Positions 27,196-36,555 are shown, numbered from the stretch's first letter. The stretch is 64,000 nt of DNA from Hydrococcus rivularis NIES-593 (GCF_001904635.1 NZ_MRCB01000013.1:1-64000), one strand, 5' to 3'. Program-made: numbers and translations. Notes: a model not told the origin generated them from the letters alone.

Positions 27196-28059
27196 ATGAA
27201 AATAGGATTTTTGGGAACTGGATTGATGGGACAAGCAATGGTAAAACGATTGTTATCTGCCCAAGTTTCTGCGATCGCATACAATCGCACCCAATCAAAA
27301 TTAGAACCTCTCAAAGAAGCAGGTGCAGAAATTGCCAATTCTCCAATTGAAGCGATTCAAGCATCGGATTGTTTGATTTTAATGCTCGCTAATGCTGATG
27401 CGATTAAAGAAGTTATCTTATCTGAAAATGTTGCATCATCCTTAACCAATCGCACTGTTATTCAAATGGGGACGATCTCTCCATCTCAAAGTCGAGAAAT
27501 TCAGAAAGCAGTCACAGAAAAAGGCGGAGATTATTTAGAAGCGCCTGTTTTAGGTAGCATTCCAGAAGCGAAAGCAGGTCAATTATTAGTCATGGTAGGA
27601 GGAACTAAGGCACAGTTTAAAAAATGGTCTGGACTCCTACAAAATTTTGGTTCCGAACCGATGCTAATTGGCGAAGTTGGCACTGCTGCGGCAATGAAAT
27701 TGGCATTGAATCAATTAATTGCTTCTCTGACAAGTGCATTTGCCCTCAGTCTCAGTTTTGTGCAGCGTCAGGGGGTTGATGTCGAAAAATTTATGCAGAT
27801 TTTGCGCCAAAGTGCCTTGTATGCACCAACCTTTGATAAGAAATTACAGCGAATGCGCGATCGCAATTACGATAATCCCAATTTTCCTACTAAGCATTTA
27901 CTCAAAGATGTTGACTTATTTCTCGCCCAGGGGCAAGAAATCGGTATCAATCTAGCTAGTTTAGAAGGCGTGCGTCAAATTGTTCGAAAAGCTGTAGAAT
28001 TAAGTTTTTCTGACGAAGATTATTCAGCAATTTTTTCTGCGATCGATTCTCAAGATTGA
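27196..28059 (+). CDS. 3-hydroxyisobutyrate dehydrogenase-like NAD(P) oxidoreductase
   Basis: The 287-aa beta-hydroxyacid dehydrogenase has MKIGFLGTGLMGQAMVKRLL (dinucleotide motif GxGxxG), the substrate-site GGDYLEAPVLGS, and the catalytic-Lys segment GTAAAMKLALNQLIASLTSA. The family includes glyoxylate/succinic semialdehyde reductases. In a cyanobacterium, a GLYR-like role is plausible but not proven. An earlier in-frame start at 27163 gives an unrelated N-terminus. Confidence 0.88.
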   Translation: MKIGFLGTGLMGQAMVKRLLSAQVSAIAYNRTQSKLEPLKEAGAEIANSPIEAIQASDCLILMLANADAIKEVILSENVASSLTNRTVIQMGTISPSQSREIQKAVTEKGGDYLEAPVLGSIPEAKAGQLLVMVGGTKAQFKKWSGLLQNFGSEPMLIGEVGTAAAMKLALNQLIASLTSAFALSLSFVQRQGVDVEKFMQILRQSALYAPTFDKKLQRMRDRNYDNPNFPTKHLLKDVDLFLAQGQEIGINLASLEGVRQIVRKAVELSFSDEDYSAIFSAIDSQD

Positions 28060-28381
28060 ATTTTGTTAGTGGTTATTGGTTAGTTGTTAGCAGAAAAGCT
28101 CCACTAAAAGGCTATGCATAAAGTAAATCTTAAGACAAGCTTGAGAGTTTTTGCGATCGCGCCTCGATCGTCACCCAGTGCCATAAAAATTACCAACACG
28201 GTTATTCAGGGAATAAACAATGCTATTCGTTAGATTCTGTAGAACCAAAACTTTGAGACACTTTAGTTAGTAAGATAACTTAATTCGTGTAAAAATCAAT
28301 GTGCCGCGTGCCGTATCCCCCCACTTAAAAGATAGGGGTTTGCAGCTTCCTGCGCTTTTTCTGTCAATACGTCTAAATACC
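28060..28381. other. Gene-free interval
   Basis: Between the convergent dehydrogenase and SLH-lipoprotein genes there is a TTAGTTGTTAGC-type short tandem block (28066-28092) and otherwise ordinary AT-rich sequence. No frame, RNA or clear terminator was recognised. Confidence 0.6.
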
Positions 28382-29620
28382 TCACTGATTTTGATTCTGG
28401 TTAGCAGTCTGTTGCGTTTGTATCTGCAAGGCATCTCTGGCAGAGATCCCATCTCCTTGGAATCCAAAATACCAGAGTGCGGCGGCAGCTTCGGCGCGAG
28501 TTACATTTTTTTTCGGTTGAAAAAGGGTAGTCGAACCAAAGACGCGACTGATGTTTGCTTGTCCGCTATTTTGGTAGTCGGCATAGAGCGATCGCAGTGC
28601 TTTAGGATCGATTTTGGTAGCATCTTGGAAGCCCCAAGTCTGTTTGATTTGATCGATCGAAGCTGAGGGTAAGGCTTTGCGACGATCCAGCGCAACTTTC
28701 CAGGCAATGAGATCTTCTCGCGTCAAAGGGGCATCGGGACGAAACAGCATAGCAGAATTATCCCCAGTCAACGTCGAAGCAATAAACCCTGCCTCTGCAA
28801 GTCCCTGAATAGCAGCAAAATCGGGATCGTTTTTCGGTACGTCTTGAAAAACGGGTTGCGAGTTATTAGCAGCGAGACGAAGTTGTTTGCCTGGTTGGTT
28901 GGCAAATAATTTATTATTCGCCGCGACTAGCCAACGGGCATATTCTCGGCGCGTAATAATGGCATCGGGATTAAACCGATCGCCTTGGTTTTGATTCGAG
29001 ATTAAAACTCCTAAAGCAGCTAGATCTTGGACGTATCCGCGCCAAGGTTCGGCAATGCGATCGAGATCGGAAAATTCTAAGGGAGTATCTGAGGCGAGTT
29101 GAGTGGGTGTAGGGTTATCTGTTGGCGAGTTGGCAGCGTTATTATTTCGCTGGTAGGCGATCGCAAATTCGGTTGGAGAGGATGAAGCGATCGATATTTT
29201 TACTTCTAAGTCGTTCTGACGCGCTACCAAGACATTTTCTGCATTACCTCCCTCTGTCGGGAAAGGCGTAACAATCTGCCAACCTCCAGACTGAAATTGC
29301 TGTTGATAAAAAGTGGCGATCGCATTGCTGGGATCGTTAGATTGCCAGCGCGTGATGCCTTGTGCGGCGGTCAATCCGGGTTCTGCCGCCAAAAATTGTG
29401 CGGTTGGATAGCGAGGAATATCCGCAGGAAAAGCATCCGGTAATTGACCTTGGGTTTGAGGAGGCTGAGTCTCTGAAGAGGAAGCGGTAGGCGTAGAAGA
29501 GTTATTTTTCAGTTTCGGATCGGGCGCGAACGCGCTTTCCATACCGCTACAGGCTGTTAATGTAGTCAGCAGAAGGGCTAATAGACCGATGCGAATCGTA
29601 GCGTATTTTTTAGGCAACAC
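28382..29620 (-). CDS. SLH-domain lipoprotein
   Basis: A lipoprotein signal (LPKKYATIRIGLLALLLTTL then TAC) supports starting at the GTG 29620 or TTG 29617. The frame continues to 29698, but that extension has no signal features. After a Thr/Gln linker and a domain with FPADIPRYPTAQ, there are SLH-like repeats: YVQDLAALGVL with ITRREYARWLVAANN, FAAIQGLAEAGFI with LTREDLIAWK, and a last one with VTRAEAAAALWYFG. SLH modules bind cell-wall polymers, so it is likely an outer-layer structural or anchoring protein. Confidence 0.82.
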   Translation of the reverse strand: MLPKKYATIRIGLLALLLTTLTACSGMESAFAPDPKLKNNSSTPTASSSETQPPQTQGQLPDAFPADIPRYPTAQFLAAEPGLTAAQGITRWQSNDPSNAIATFYQQQFQSGGWQIVTPFPTEGGNAENVLVARQNDLEVKISIASSSPTEFAIAYQRNNNAANSPTDNPTPTQLASDTPLEFSDLDRIAEPWRGYVQDLAALGVLISNQNQGDRFNPDAIITRREYARWLVAANNKLFANQPGKQLRLAANNSQPVFQDVPKNDPDFAAIQGLAEAGFIASTLTGDNSAMLFRPDAPLTREDLIAWKVALDRRKALPSASIDQIKQTWGFQDATKIDPKALRSLYADYQNSGQANISRVFGSTTLFQPKKNVTRAEAAAALWYFGFQGDGISARDALQIQTQQTANQNQNQ

Positions 29621-29860
29621 AGTTGAATCAATCGAGGATGCGGAAGGGTGACTATCTAGTACTAGGCTAGCGCAGAGGTAATGCCTTTTGGATGACAACT
29701 TGCCACATAGGAAACTTAACTAGAATTGTGTCAAATTGCGATCGCTCACAAAATCTCTGCTAAATCCAACACGAATCCTGGCAATCATTCAATTAGTTAT
29801 CTCAACTGGCTTCTACAATAGTATATGGAACCTGCTAGCGAACTAAGATTCGTCTAATCC

Positions 29861-31495
29861 GTGACTGTATTTGACTGCGAACGCCTTCTATTTACTCCTG
29901 CTTCCCCCAACCCCGATGCCATTCCGGTGATTTTTGCCTTTCCCAATGAATATAGTGTGGGAATTACCAGCTTAGGCTATCAGGTTGTTTGGGCAACTTT
30001 GGCAATGCGTCCCGATCTCCGCGTCAGTCGCCTTTTTACCGACGTTTGTGAAACCCTGCCGCGATCGCCAGAACTGTTGGGTTTTTCTTTTTCCTGGGAA
30101 CTGGATTATATTAATATTCTCAATCTTCTCGAATCCTTAGAAATTCTTATTCGTGCTGCCGAACGCGACGATACCCATCCCCTCGTTTTTGGTGGCGGTC
30201 CTGTATTGACGGCTAACCCGGAACCGTTTGCAGATTTCTTCGACCTCATTTTGTTAGGAGATGGGGAAAATTTACTCGATAATTTTATTGATGCTTATCA
30301 GGAAGTTAGAAGCGCAGATCGTCAAACTAAATTGCGCTATCTCGCGCAAGTTCCAGGTATTTACGTTCCCAGTTTATATGAAGTTACTTATGACCGTCAA
30401 AAGGGAAAAATTCAATCGATCGCAGCGATAGATTCTGAAATTCCCACCCGAATACAAAAACAAACTTACCGAGGAAATATTCTGTCTGCTTCAGCTGTCG
30501 TGACCGAAAAAGCAGCTTGGGAAAATATTTATATGGTGGAAGTGGTACGCAGTTGCCCGGAAATGTGCCGCTTCTGTTTGGCAAGTTATCTCACCTTGCC
30601 GTTTCGGACAGCAAGTTTAGAAGAATCTTTAATTCCTGCGATCGAACGGGGATTAAAAGTTACCGATAGAATCGGTTTATTAGGCGCATCCGTTACTCAA
30701 CATCCAGAGTTTGAAAAATTATTAGATTATTTGTCTCAACCGCAATACAAAAACGTGCGACTGAGTATTGCTTCGGTACGCACCAATACCGTGACCGAAA
30801 AATTAGCTAGAACGCTAGCAGAACGCGGTACTCGTTCGATTACGATCGCGGTTGAAAGTGGTTCGGAAAAAATTAGACGAATTATTAATAAGAAACTGAC
30901 CAATGAAGAGATAATTCAAGCTGCTATCAATGCCAAAGCTGGCGGTTTGGGGGCGATTAAATTTTATGGCATGGTGGGAATTCCAGGGGAAGAAGAAGCG
31001 GATGTCGAAGCAACGGTGGAAATGCTGCAAGCAGTGAAAAAAGCAGCTCCCGGTTTGCGATTGACGCTGGGATGCAGCACTTTCGTACCGAAATCTCATA
31101 CCCCATTTCAGTGGTTCGGGGTGAATCGCGACGCGCAAAAAAGATTGAAGTGGTTAGAAAAACAACTGCGATCGCGCGGCATCGATTTTCGTCCCGAAAG
31201 CTATAACTGGTCGGTCATTCAAGCGTTAATTTCGAGGGGCGATCGTCGTCTTTCTCAAGTCTTAGAACTCACCCGACAGTATGGCGATTCCCTTGGGAGT
31301 TATAAACGTGCTTTTAAACAACTCAAAGAACAGTTACCCAACCTCGATTACTACGTTCATACCGACTGGGGAACCGACCAAATTTTACCTTGGCATCATC
31401 TAGAAGGACCCCTTCCTCAGTCAACATTAATTAAGCATTTGCACGAAGCGATCGGTCATTTTAACGCCAGTCGATTAGTCGAACCCGTCGGGTAG
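29861..31495 (+). CDS. Radical SAM protein with B12-binding-like N-terminal domain
   Basis: The 544-aa protein has an N-terminal Rossmann-like region (PVIFAFPNEYSVGITSLGYQ, LVFGGGPVLTANPEPFADFF, LLGDGE) and a radical SAM core whose cluster motif is CPEMCRFC (Cys232, 236, 239). TIAVESGSEKIRRIINK and GFYGMVGIPGEEE-like segments follow. Such B12-rSAM proteins are widespread in cyanobacteria, but the substrate is not known. The start is GTG, and no other gene lies close enough to share its transcript. Confidence 0.85.
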   Translation: MTVFDCERLLFTPASPNPDAIPVIFAFPNEYSVGITSLGYQVVWATLAMRPDLRVSRLFTDVCETLPRSPELLGFSFSWELDYINILNLLESLEILIRAAERDDTHPLVFGGGPVLTANPEPFADFFDLILLGDGENLLDNFIDAYQEVRSADRQTKLRYLAQVPGIYVPSLYEVTYDRQKGKIQSIAAIDSEIPTRIQKQTYRGNILSASAVVTEKAAWENIYMVEVVRSCPEMCRFCLASYLTLPFRTASLEESLIPAIERGLKVTDRIGLLGASVTQHPEFEKLLDYLSQPQYKNVRLSIASVRTNTVTEKLARTLAERGTRSITIAVESGSEKIRRIINKKLTNEEIIQAAINAKAGGLGAIKFYGMVGIPGEEEADVEATVEMLQAVKKAAPGLRLTLGCSTFVPKSHTPFQWFGVNRDAQKRLKWLEKQLRSRGIDFRPESYNWSVIQALISRGDRRLSQVLELTRQYGDSLGSYKRAFKQLKEQLPNLDYYVHTDWGTDQILPWHHLEGPLPQSTLIKHLHEAIGHFNASRLVEPVG

Positions 31496-31519
31496 GGTTT
31501 ACCAATAGAGCGATCGCTT

Positions 31520-31593
31520 ATACCAATTTTCAGGTTTTCGCGATCGACATTCTTCTCCCCTCTCCCAAATAGGGAGAGGGGTTGGGGGTGAGG
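31520..31593. repeat. MITE-like repeat A, copy 2 (truncated, inverted)
   Basis: This reverse-orientation copy starts with ATACCAATTTTCAGG and runs through CTTCTCCCCTCTCCC and the GGGAGAGG palindrome to GGGGGTGAGG. It then stops; the distal 40 bp of the full element are missing. Its last bases (GTGAGG) fall 8 bp before the ATG of the next gene and form part of its AGGAG ribosome-binding site. Confidence 0.65.
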
Positions 31594-31600
31594 AGCAACA

Positions 31601-32113
31601 ATGAGTAAAAGATTAGCTTTGCTTTTTGTAGTTTCTGGAATTTTATTCGACTCTGTAGTTAATTTTCCGACTTTAGCTCAGTCTCCTCAACTATCCCAAC
31701 CGTCTAATGCCAACAATCCCTTCATTCGAGTAGAAAACGATTTCAAAATTGAGCTTAAAGGTTGTCAGAGGGAAGATATCAACGTTACTTGCTCCTTGCT
31801 GATAACCAATCAAGGAATTAAAGAGCGAGGTTTTGGAATCAATGGCGATTCTATGCTGCGAGCGATCGATAAGAGTGGCAATATTTATACCGGCAAAGGA
31901 AGGGAAGTTGGATCGTCTGTCTATGTTGTCATCCCGCAAGGTATTCCCGTCAAAGGCAGCGTATCTTTTGAAATTCCGCCAAATGTCGCCCGGTTTGCTG
32001 TTCTCGATCTCCCTTATTATGGGGATTCGTCCGGCAAAGTTCAATTTCGCGATATTAATATTGCAGGCGCAGTATCAACGGATGCTTGTAATTGTCAGTG
32101 TCCTAACCAGTAG
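31601..32113 (+). CDS. Exported protein of unknown function
   Basis: The 170-aa protein has a signal peptide (MSKRLALLFVVSGILFDSVV...TLA-Q). The mature part resembles a small beta-sandwich: FIRVENDFKIELKGCQRED, VTCSLLITNQG, a V-IPQGIPVKGSVSFEIP segment and FAVLDLPYYG. It ends with a short Cys cluster (DACNCQC). No family is recognised. Its ribosome-binding site overlaps the end of a repeat element. Confidence 0.65.
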   Translation: MSKRLALLFVVSGILFDSVVNFPTLAQSPQLSQPSNANNPFIRVENDFKIELKGCQREDINVTCSLLITNQGIKERGFGINGDSMLRAIDKSGNIYTGKGREVGSSVYVVIPQGIPVKGSVSFEIPPNVARFAVLDLPYYGDSSGKVQFRDINIAGAVSTDACNCQCPNQ

Positions 32114-32164
32114 GATATTGCATTCGGCACAATCTGAGAGATAAGTCTATTGCAAAAGTCTTTT

Positions 32165-32200
32165 GAAATCTCACGCCAAGGCGCAAAGACGCAAAGAAGT
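32165..32200. repeat. Short dispersed repeat (CGCCAAGGCGCAAAGACGC)
   Basis: The sequence TCACGCCAAGGCGCAAAGACG followed by CAAAGAA is a common intergenic repeat in many bacteria. One copy was seen here. Confidence 0.45.
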
Positions 32201-32281
32201 TGGCCGAGATAGGATCGATTTGTTTAATTAGTAGTGCTAGTGTCTCGCTTGCTTGCCTTTACCTGGGAGCATCTTGCTCGT

Positions 32282-32515
32282 CTATGGCATAGTTTTCCAC
32301 GCTTGAGCTACGATGTCGCTTAACCAGCGTCGTTGAACGCGATCGAGAATGGGATCGTCCTGTAATACCTCGGCTGTTAAATCATCCAGAGACTGTCCCT
32401 GAGAACGCGCCATCTTAACGAGACCCGCGATCGCCACAGCAATCATTTCTTCGTCAACGGGGCGCTGACGGAGCGCCATAATTTCTTCAGGATTAACTGG
32501 AATAGAGTAATTCAT
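32282..32515 (-). CDS. Small conserved hypothetical protein
   Basis: The 77-aa acidic, helical protein starts MNYSIPVNPEEIMALRQRPV and has an amphipathic AVAIAGLVKMARSQGQSLDDL segment and a C-terminal LDRVQRRWLSDIVAQAWKTMP. The composition and codon use match real cyanobacterial genes. I do not recognise a function. It is divergent from the cruA-like gene and has a separate promoter region. Confidence 0.65.
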   Translation of the reverse strand: MNYSIPVNPEEIMALRQRPVDEEMIAVAIAGLVKMARSQGQSLDDLTAEVLQDDPILDRVQRRWLSDIVAQAWKTMP

Positions 32516-32673
32516 AACGGTTTCGCGATAGCATCAGATAATCTTACTAAAGGGGTCAAAATGTAAACTTTTTTTAAGTGCTTTTAAGGATTTAGTATAA
32601 AAAAGTTTAGCCTACTTTCACCGTCATTAGTTCCGTATTTTCTTTTAACTATTAGATCAAGCCTTTGCTCGAT

Positions 32674-34695
32674 ATGCAAGAAATCCTCTATATAGAAGTT
32701 CCAACAGCGGATACAGTTGGCGTACGTATCTGGCTACAGCAGAAATGGAAACCAGATCTGGGGCAAATAATCAATACCCCTGATGGCATTCGCCTGCAAT
32801 TTTCCCAAGATACTTCAAAACACCCTCAAGAAATTTCGGAAAGCGAACTCTCGATTTTTGTTTGGTCGGTTCAGCGTACCACTTATCTAAAAGTATTTCG
32901 CTGGGGATCGAAAAGAGTTCCATCCGAAGAAAGAATTTTACAGCAATTGGTTACCAACATAAGAAATCGATTTCCTCAGCAATATCCAGAACTTCCAGAG
33001 ATTGATTTATCCAAACAATCTATTTTTGAGGCTTTAGACCCCTACTATCCCAAAACGGTTCATTTTTTTCAAAAAATGCCTCAAGGGGAATACGATCTCA
33101 AACGGGTTTACTGGTGGGAAAAACGTTGGCGCGAAAGCGTTCGCCATCCTCAACAACCAAAGCAGGTGGTGTTTAAGGCACAAGAAAATGTAGAAACGCA
33201 ACATGGCGCGTCTCCCGATTACGACCTAATCTATATTGGTGGGGCGTTAGGGGTGATTCATGCAGCAGTGATGGCGAAGTTAGGGTATCGAGTCTTGCTA
33301 GTGGAACGATTGCCCTTTGGACGGATGAATCGCGAGTGGAATATTTCGCGATCCGAGTTACAGAGTTTACTCGATTTGGGGTTATTAACCCCCGACGAAT
33401 GCGAAAGCATCATCGCCAGAGAATATGTCGATGGGTTCAATAAATTTTTTGATGGCAATCTGCCTCCACATCTCAAAGCCGAGATTTTACATACGCCGAC
33501 GGTGTTGAATGTAGCCCTTGCCTCCGACAGATGGCTGAGTTTGTGCGGCGAAAAATTACGTCAAGCAGGCGGAGAAATTTGGGATGAAACTGAATTTATT
33601 CGTGCAGATATCGACTCGGAGAAAGTAACGGTTCAATTGGTACATTTGCCGACGGGAGAACCCAAACAGGCAAGCGGACGGTTACTGATCGATGCGATGG
33701 GGACGGCATCGCCGATCGCTTGGCAACTTAATGGCAAGCGGACTTTTGATAGTGTTTGTCCTACGGTAGGCGCTGTCTTAGAGGGCATTGAACCACAGGT
33801 ATGGGATTCTAACTATGGGGACGTTCTCAACTCCCACGGCGATATTTCTCGCGGACGACAACTGATTTGGGAGTTGTTTCCAGCACAAGGAAAGGAACTG
33901 ACCATTTATCTGTTTCACTATCATCAGGTGCATCCCGACAATCCCGGCTCTTTATTAGAAATGTATGAAGATTTCTTTACAATTCTGCCGGAGTATCGAC
34001 GCTGCGATTTGGAGAAGTTGACTTGGAAAAAACCGACTTTTGGGTATATTCCCGGTCACTTTAGCGTGGGAAGCCGCGATCGCGCGGTGGCATTCGATCG
34101 CTTATTAGCCATTGGAGATGCCGCTTCGCTTCAATCTCCTTTAATTTTTACGGGTTTTGGCTCTTTGGTACGCAATCTCGATCGCCTCACAACTTTACTA
34201 GATATTGCTTTAAAACATAACTTATTAAACGCAGAAAATCTGAATCAGATTCGCGCCTATCAAAGTAACGTTGCCGTCACTTGGCTGTTTTCTAAGGGAA
34301 TGATGGTGCCGACGGGGATGACTTTACCGCCCCAACGCATCAATGCTATGCTCAACAATTTTTTTGGATTGCTTGCTGACGCACCCCCAGATGTTGCTGA
34401 GACATTTATCAAAGATCGAACCAGTTGGTCGATGTTTAACCAACTCGCCCTTAAAGCTGCCTGGAAAAATCCTGCTTTACTTCTATGGATCTGGGAGATG
34501 GCGGGAAGTCGAGATATGGTGCGCTGGCTGGGATCTTACTGGGATTTTACCCTCGATGCGCTCAAAAACTGGTTGTTAAGTGGATGGTTCCCCAAATGGT
34601 TGCAACACTCACAACCTTGGCTAGAAAAGAACTATCCAGCCTTATGGCTGCGATTGTTGAGTTTGAGATACAGTCTTAATCCAAAATCAATCTAG
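32674..34695 (+). CDS. cruA: FAD-dependent lycopene cyclase, CruA/CruP type
   Basis: The 673-aa flavoprotein has an N-terminal domain of about 180 residues, then a FAD-binding region (DLIYIGGALGVIHAAVMAK, GYRVLLVERLPFGRMNREWNIS), a central LIDAMGTASPIAW segment, and RAVAFDRLLAIGDAASLQSPLIFTGFG near the C-terminus. The REWNISR and GDAAS-P-TGFG motifs belong to the CruA/CruP family, which cyclises lycopene ends in cyanobacteria lacking CrtL. The length favours CruA over the shorter CruP, but this is not certain. It precedes the C69 gene by 3 bp, so they are co-transcribed. Confidence 0.75.
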   Translation: MQEILYIEVPTADTVGVRIWLQQKWKPDLGQIINTPDGIRLQFSQDTSKHPQEISESELSIFVWSVQRTTYLKVFRWGSKRVPSEERILQQLVTNIRNRFPQQYPELPEIDLSKQSIFEALDPYYPKTVHFFQKMPQGEYDLKRVYWWEKRWRESVRHPQQPKQVVFKAQENVETQHGASPDYDLIYIGGALGVIHAAVMAKLGYRVLLVERLPFGRMNREWNISRSELQSLLDLGLLTPDECESIIAREYVDGFNKFFDGNLPPHLKAEILHTPTVLNVALASDRWLSLCGEKLRQAGGEIWDETEFIRADIDSEKVTVQLVHLPTGEPKQASGRLLIDAMGTASPIAWQLNGKRTFDSVCPTVGAVLEGIEPQVWDSNYGDVLNSHGDISRGRQLIWELFPAQGKELTIYLFHYHQVHPDNPGSLLEMYEDFFTILPEYRRCDLEKLTWKKPTFGYIPGHFSVGSRDRAVAFDRLLAIGDAASLQSPLIFTGFGSLVRNLDRLTTLLDIALKHNLLNAENLNQIRAYQSNVAVTWLFSKGMMVPTGMTLPPQRINAMLNNFFGLLADAPPDVAETFIKDRTSWSMFNQLALKAAWKNPALLLWIWEMAGSRDMVRWLGSYWDFTLDALKNWLLSGWFPKWLQHSQPWLEKNYPALWLRLLSLRYSLNPKSI

Positions 34696-34698
34696 ACT

Positions 34699-35616
34699 AT
34701 GTGCGATACCTTTGTTGCCCTATCAGATGCTACCTGTAATAGTGACGTAATTTTTGGGAAAAATAGCGATCGCCCTGCCGGAGAAATTCAAGAAGTCATC
34801 GTTCTCCCGACGATAACTCATTCTCCAGGCGAGTTGGTGGAATGTACTTATATTAGAATTCCCCAGGTTGAGAAAACCTTTGCCGTCATTCTCTCCCAAC
34901 CTAAGTGGATGTGGGGTGCGGAAATGGGTGCCAATGAATGTGGGGTAGTTATTGGCAACGAGGCGGTTTGGACAATCGAACCTTATCACCAGAAGGGTTT
35001 GCTGGGAATGGATTTAGTTAGGTTGGGATTAGAACGGGGCAAGACAGCTTATCGTGCCCTACAGATTATTATCGATCTGCTGGAGCAACACGGGCAAGGC
35101 GGCAATTGTGCCGAACACTTTTCGATGAACTATCATAACTCTTTTCTGATAGCCGATCGCAATGAAGCTTGGGTACTAGAAACTGCTGGCAAATACTGGG
35201 TTGCCGAGAGAGTCACTAGCGGCACGCGATCGATTTCCAATCAACTCAGTATCAGAGGTAAAGGAGATTTGCGCCACAAAGACGCGATCGCCTACGCTAT
35301 AGACATGGGACTATGTAAAAGTGAAGGCGATTTTGACTTTGCCAAAATCTTCTCTGAAGGCAGCGTTGAAGACTCCCTATCGCCCTATTCGAGGGAAGGT
35401 AGAGTTAGGCAATTATGCCAGTTACATAGCGGCAATTTTTCTCTAGAAACGGCTAAATCGATCTTGCGCGACCATATTAGCAATGTCTGCATGCATGGGG
35501 ATTTTGAAACGAGGGGCAGTCAAATTTCTTCGCTTTCAAAAAATGAATGCGAACATTGGTTTATCGAAAAGCCTTTTCCTTGCCAGCAAGACTACATTTC
35601 AAAAAGATTACAATAA
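34699..35616 (+). CDS. C69-family (secernin-like) Ntn hydrolase
   Basis: The 305-aa protein starts MCDTFVALSDATCNSDVIFG. After removal of Met, Cys2 would be the N-terminal nucleophile, as in C69 dipeptidases and secernins. Other family segments are FGKNSDRP, WGAEMGANECGVVIGNEAV, and NSFLIADRNEAWVLETAGKYW. It probably acts as a peptidase or amidohydrolase, substrate unknown. The start codon is 3 bp after the cruA-like stop, which suggests translational coupling, and the cyt b6-like gene follows 37 bp later. Confidence 0.88.
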   Translation: MCDTFVALSDATCNSDVIFGKNSDRPAGEIQEVIVLPTITHSPGELVECTYIRIPQVEKTFAVILSQPKWMWGAEMGANECGVVIGNEAVWTIEPYHQKGLLGMDLVRLGLERGKTAYRALQIIIDLLEQHGQGGNCAEHFSMNYHNSFLIADRNEAWVLETAGKYWVAERVTSGTRSISNQLSIRGKGDLRHKDAIAYAIDMGLCKSEGDFDFAKIFSEGSVEDSLSPYSREGRVRQLCQLHSGNFSLETAKSILRDHISNVCMHGDFETRGSQISSLSKNECEHWFIEKPFPCQQDYISKRLQ

Positions 35617-35653
35617 ACGTAATAAAACTTAACAAAAGCTAAAGGTAACGTCT

Positions 35654-36367
35654 ATGGAAAGCCTAAGCTACACTTTTATCGTCCGGCGACTAGCAACCTT
35701 TCTGGCAATTGCAACGCTAACTTTATGCTTGCTCGCAGCATCCACGGGAGTTCTTCTAGCATTTTACTATTCACCTTCTGCGGGCGAAGCCTTTGCATCG
35801 ATCGAGCGCATCGCCACCGAAATTCCCAACGGTTGGCTAATTCGCAGCTTGCACGACATTGCAGGTAACGGACTGATTGTGGTCGCGCTAGTGCAAATTG
35901 TCGTGATGTTTTTAGGACGGCAATTTCGCTTCGGTTGGCTGACTGCCTGGATTTCAGGAATCGCGTTAACCTTAAGCGCGATCGCGTTGAGCTGGACGGC
36001 AATGAATCTCGAATGGACTCAAACAGGGTATTGGCGTTTGACTCTCGAACTTGGCATTATTGAAAGTATACCGTTTATCGGTCAACCCCTGAGAGAGTTT
36101 CTGACGGGTGGCGAAGCAATTGGAACGGTTACGCTTCAACACTTGTTTGCCCTGCACAGCTACATACTCTCAAGCGTAGCAGTCCTTCTCTCGATAATTC
36201 ATTTAGTCGGACTACTTTTCCAAGAACGTCAAGATAAACAGCGTCAATCCCTGTCTATAAAAACTGAAACCCCAAAAGATATCGAACAGTCTCAATCCGA
36301 TCTAACTCCTCCTGCTGAGGAGGTTCGAGTTAATACACAACTAAAACCTGGGGAAGGATTAGCATAA
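35654..36367 (+). CDS. Cytochrome b6-like membrane protein with a replaced heme ligand
   Basis: The 237-aa protein aligns with the four-helix cytochrome b6 core. Helix B has RSLHDIAGNGLIV (His67), but position +14, the second ligand, is Gln81. Helix D has LFALHSY (His168) and His183, with the normal 15-residue spacing. The loop LEWTQTGYWRLT and IPFIGQPLREFLTGGE mirror the b6 loop DQVGYW...PLVELLRG. Of the four b6 ligands, three remain. The tail from 190 is charged and soluble. It may hold one b heme. It ends the cruA-C69 transcript and has a terminator. Confidence 0.85.
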   Translation: MESLSYTFIVRRLATFLAIATLTLCLLAASTGVLLAFYYSPSAGEAFASIERIATEIPNGWLIRSLHDIAGNGLIVVALVQIVVMFLGRQFRFGWLTAWISGIALTLSAIALSWTAMNLEWTQTGYWRLTLELGIIESIPFIGQPLREFLTGGEAIGTVTLQHLFALHSYILSSVAVLLSIIHLVGLLFQERQDKQRQSLSIKTETPKDIEQSQSDLTPPAEEVRVNTQLKPGEGLA

Positions 36368-36396
36368 TTTTTAGCCAATAGCGAATCGCTGAAAGA

Positions 36397-36424
36397 AAAC
36401 TGACCGCAGCTAGCGGTCAGTTTT
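36397..36424 (+). terminator. Terminator after the cyt b6-like gene
   Basis: A perfect 8-bp stem CTGACCGC/GCGGTCAG with a 5-nt loop is extended by AAAA/TTTT. It lies 30 bp after the stop at 36367. Confidence 0.9.
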
Positions 36425-36440
36425 AGTGTTACGGCTTGTT

Positions 36441-36555
36441 ATACCATTTCTCATGCATTAATGACACAGGTAGTCGATCGCCCTCACCCCCAACCCCTCT
36501 CCCAAATAGGGAGAGGGGAGAAGAATGTCGCTCACGAAAACCTGAAAATTGGTAT
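36441..36555. repeat. MITE-like repeat A, copy 3 (complete)
   Basis: The 115-bp element runs from ATACCATTTCTCAT to CTGAAAATTGGTAT, ends that are imperfect inverted repeats of each other. The interior has TAGTCGATCGCCCTCACCCCCAA and a central palindrome (CTCTCCC-AAATA-GGGAGAG). It sits between the cyt b6-like terminator and the ABC exporter. No target duplication was identified. Confidence 0.7.
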
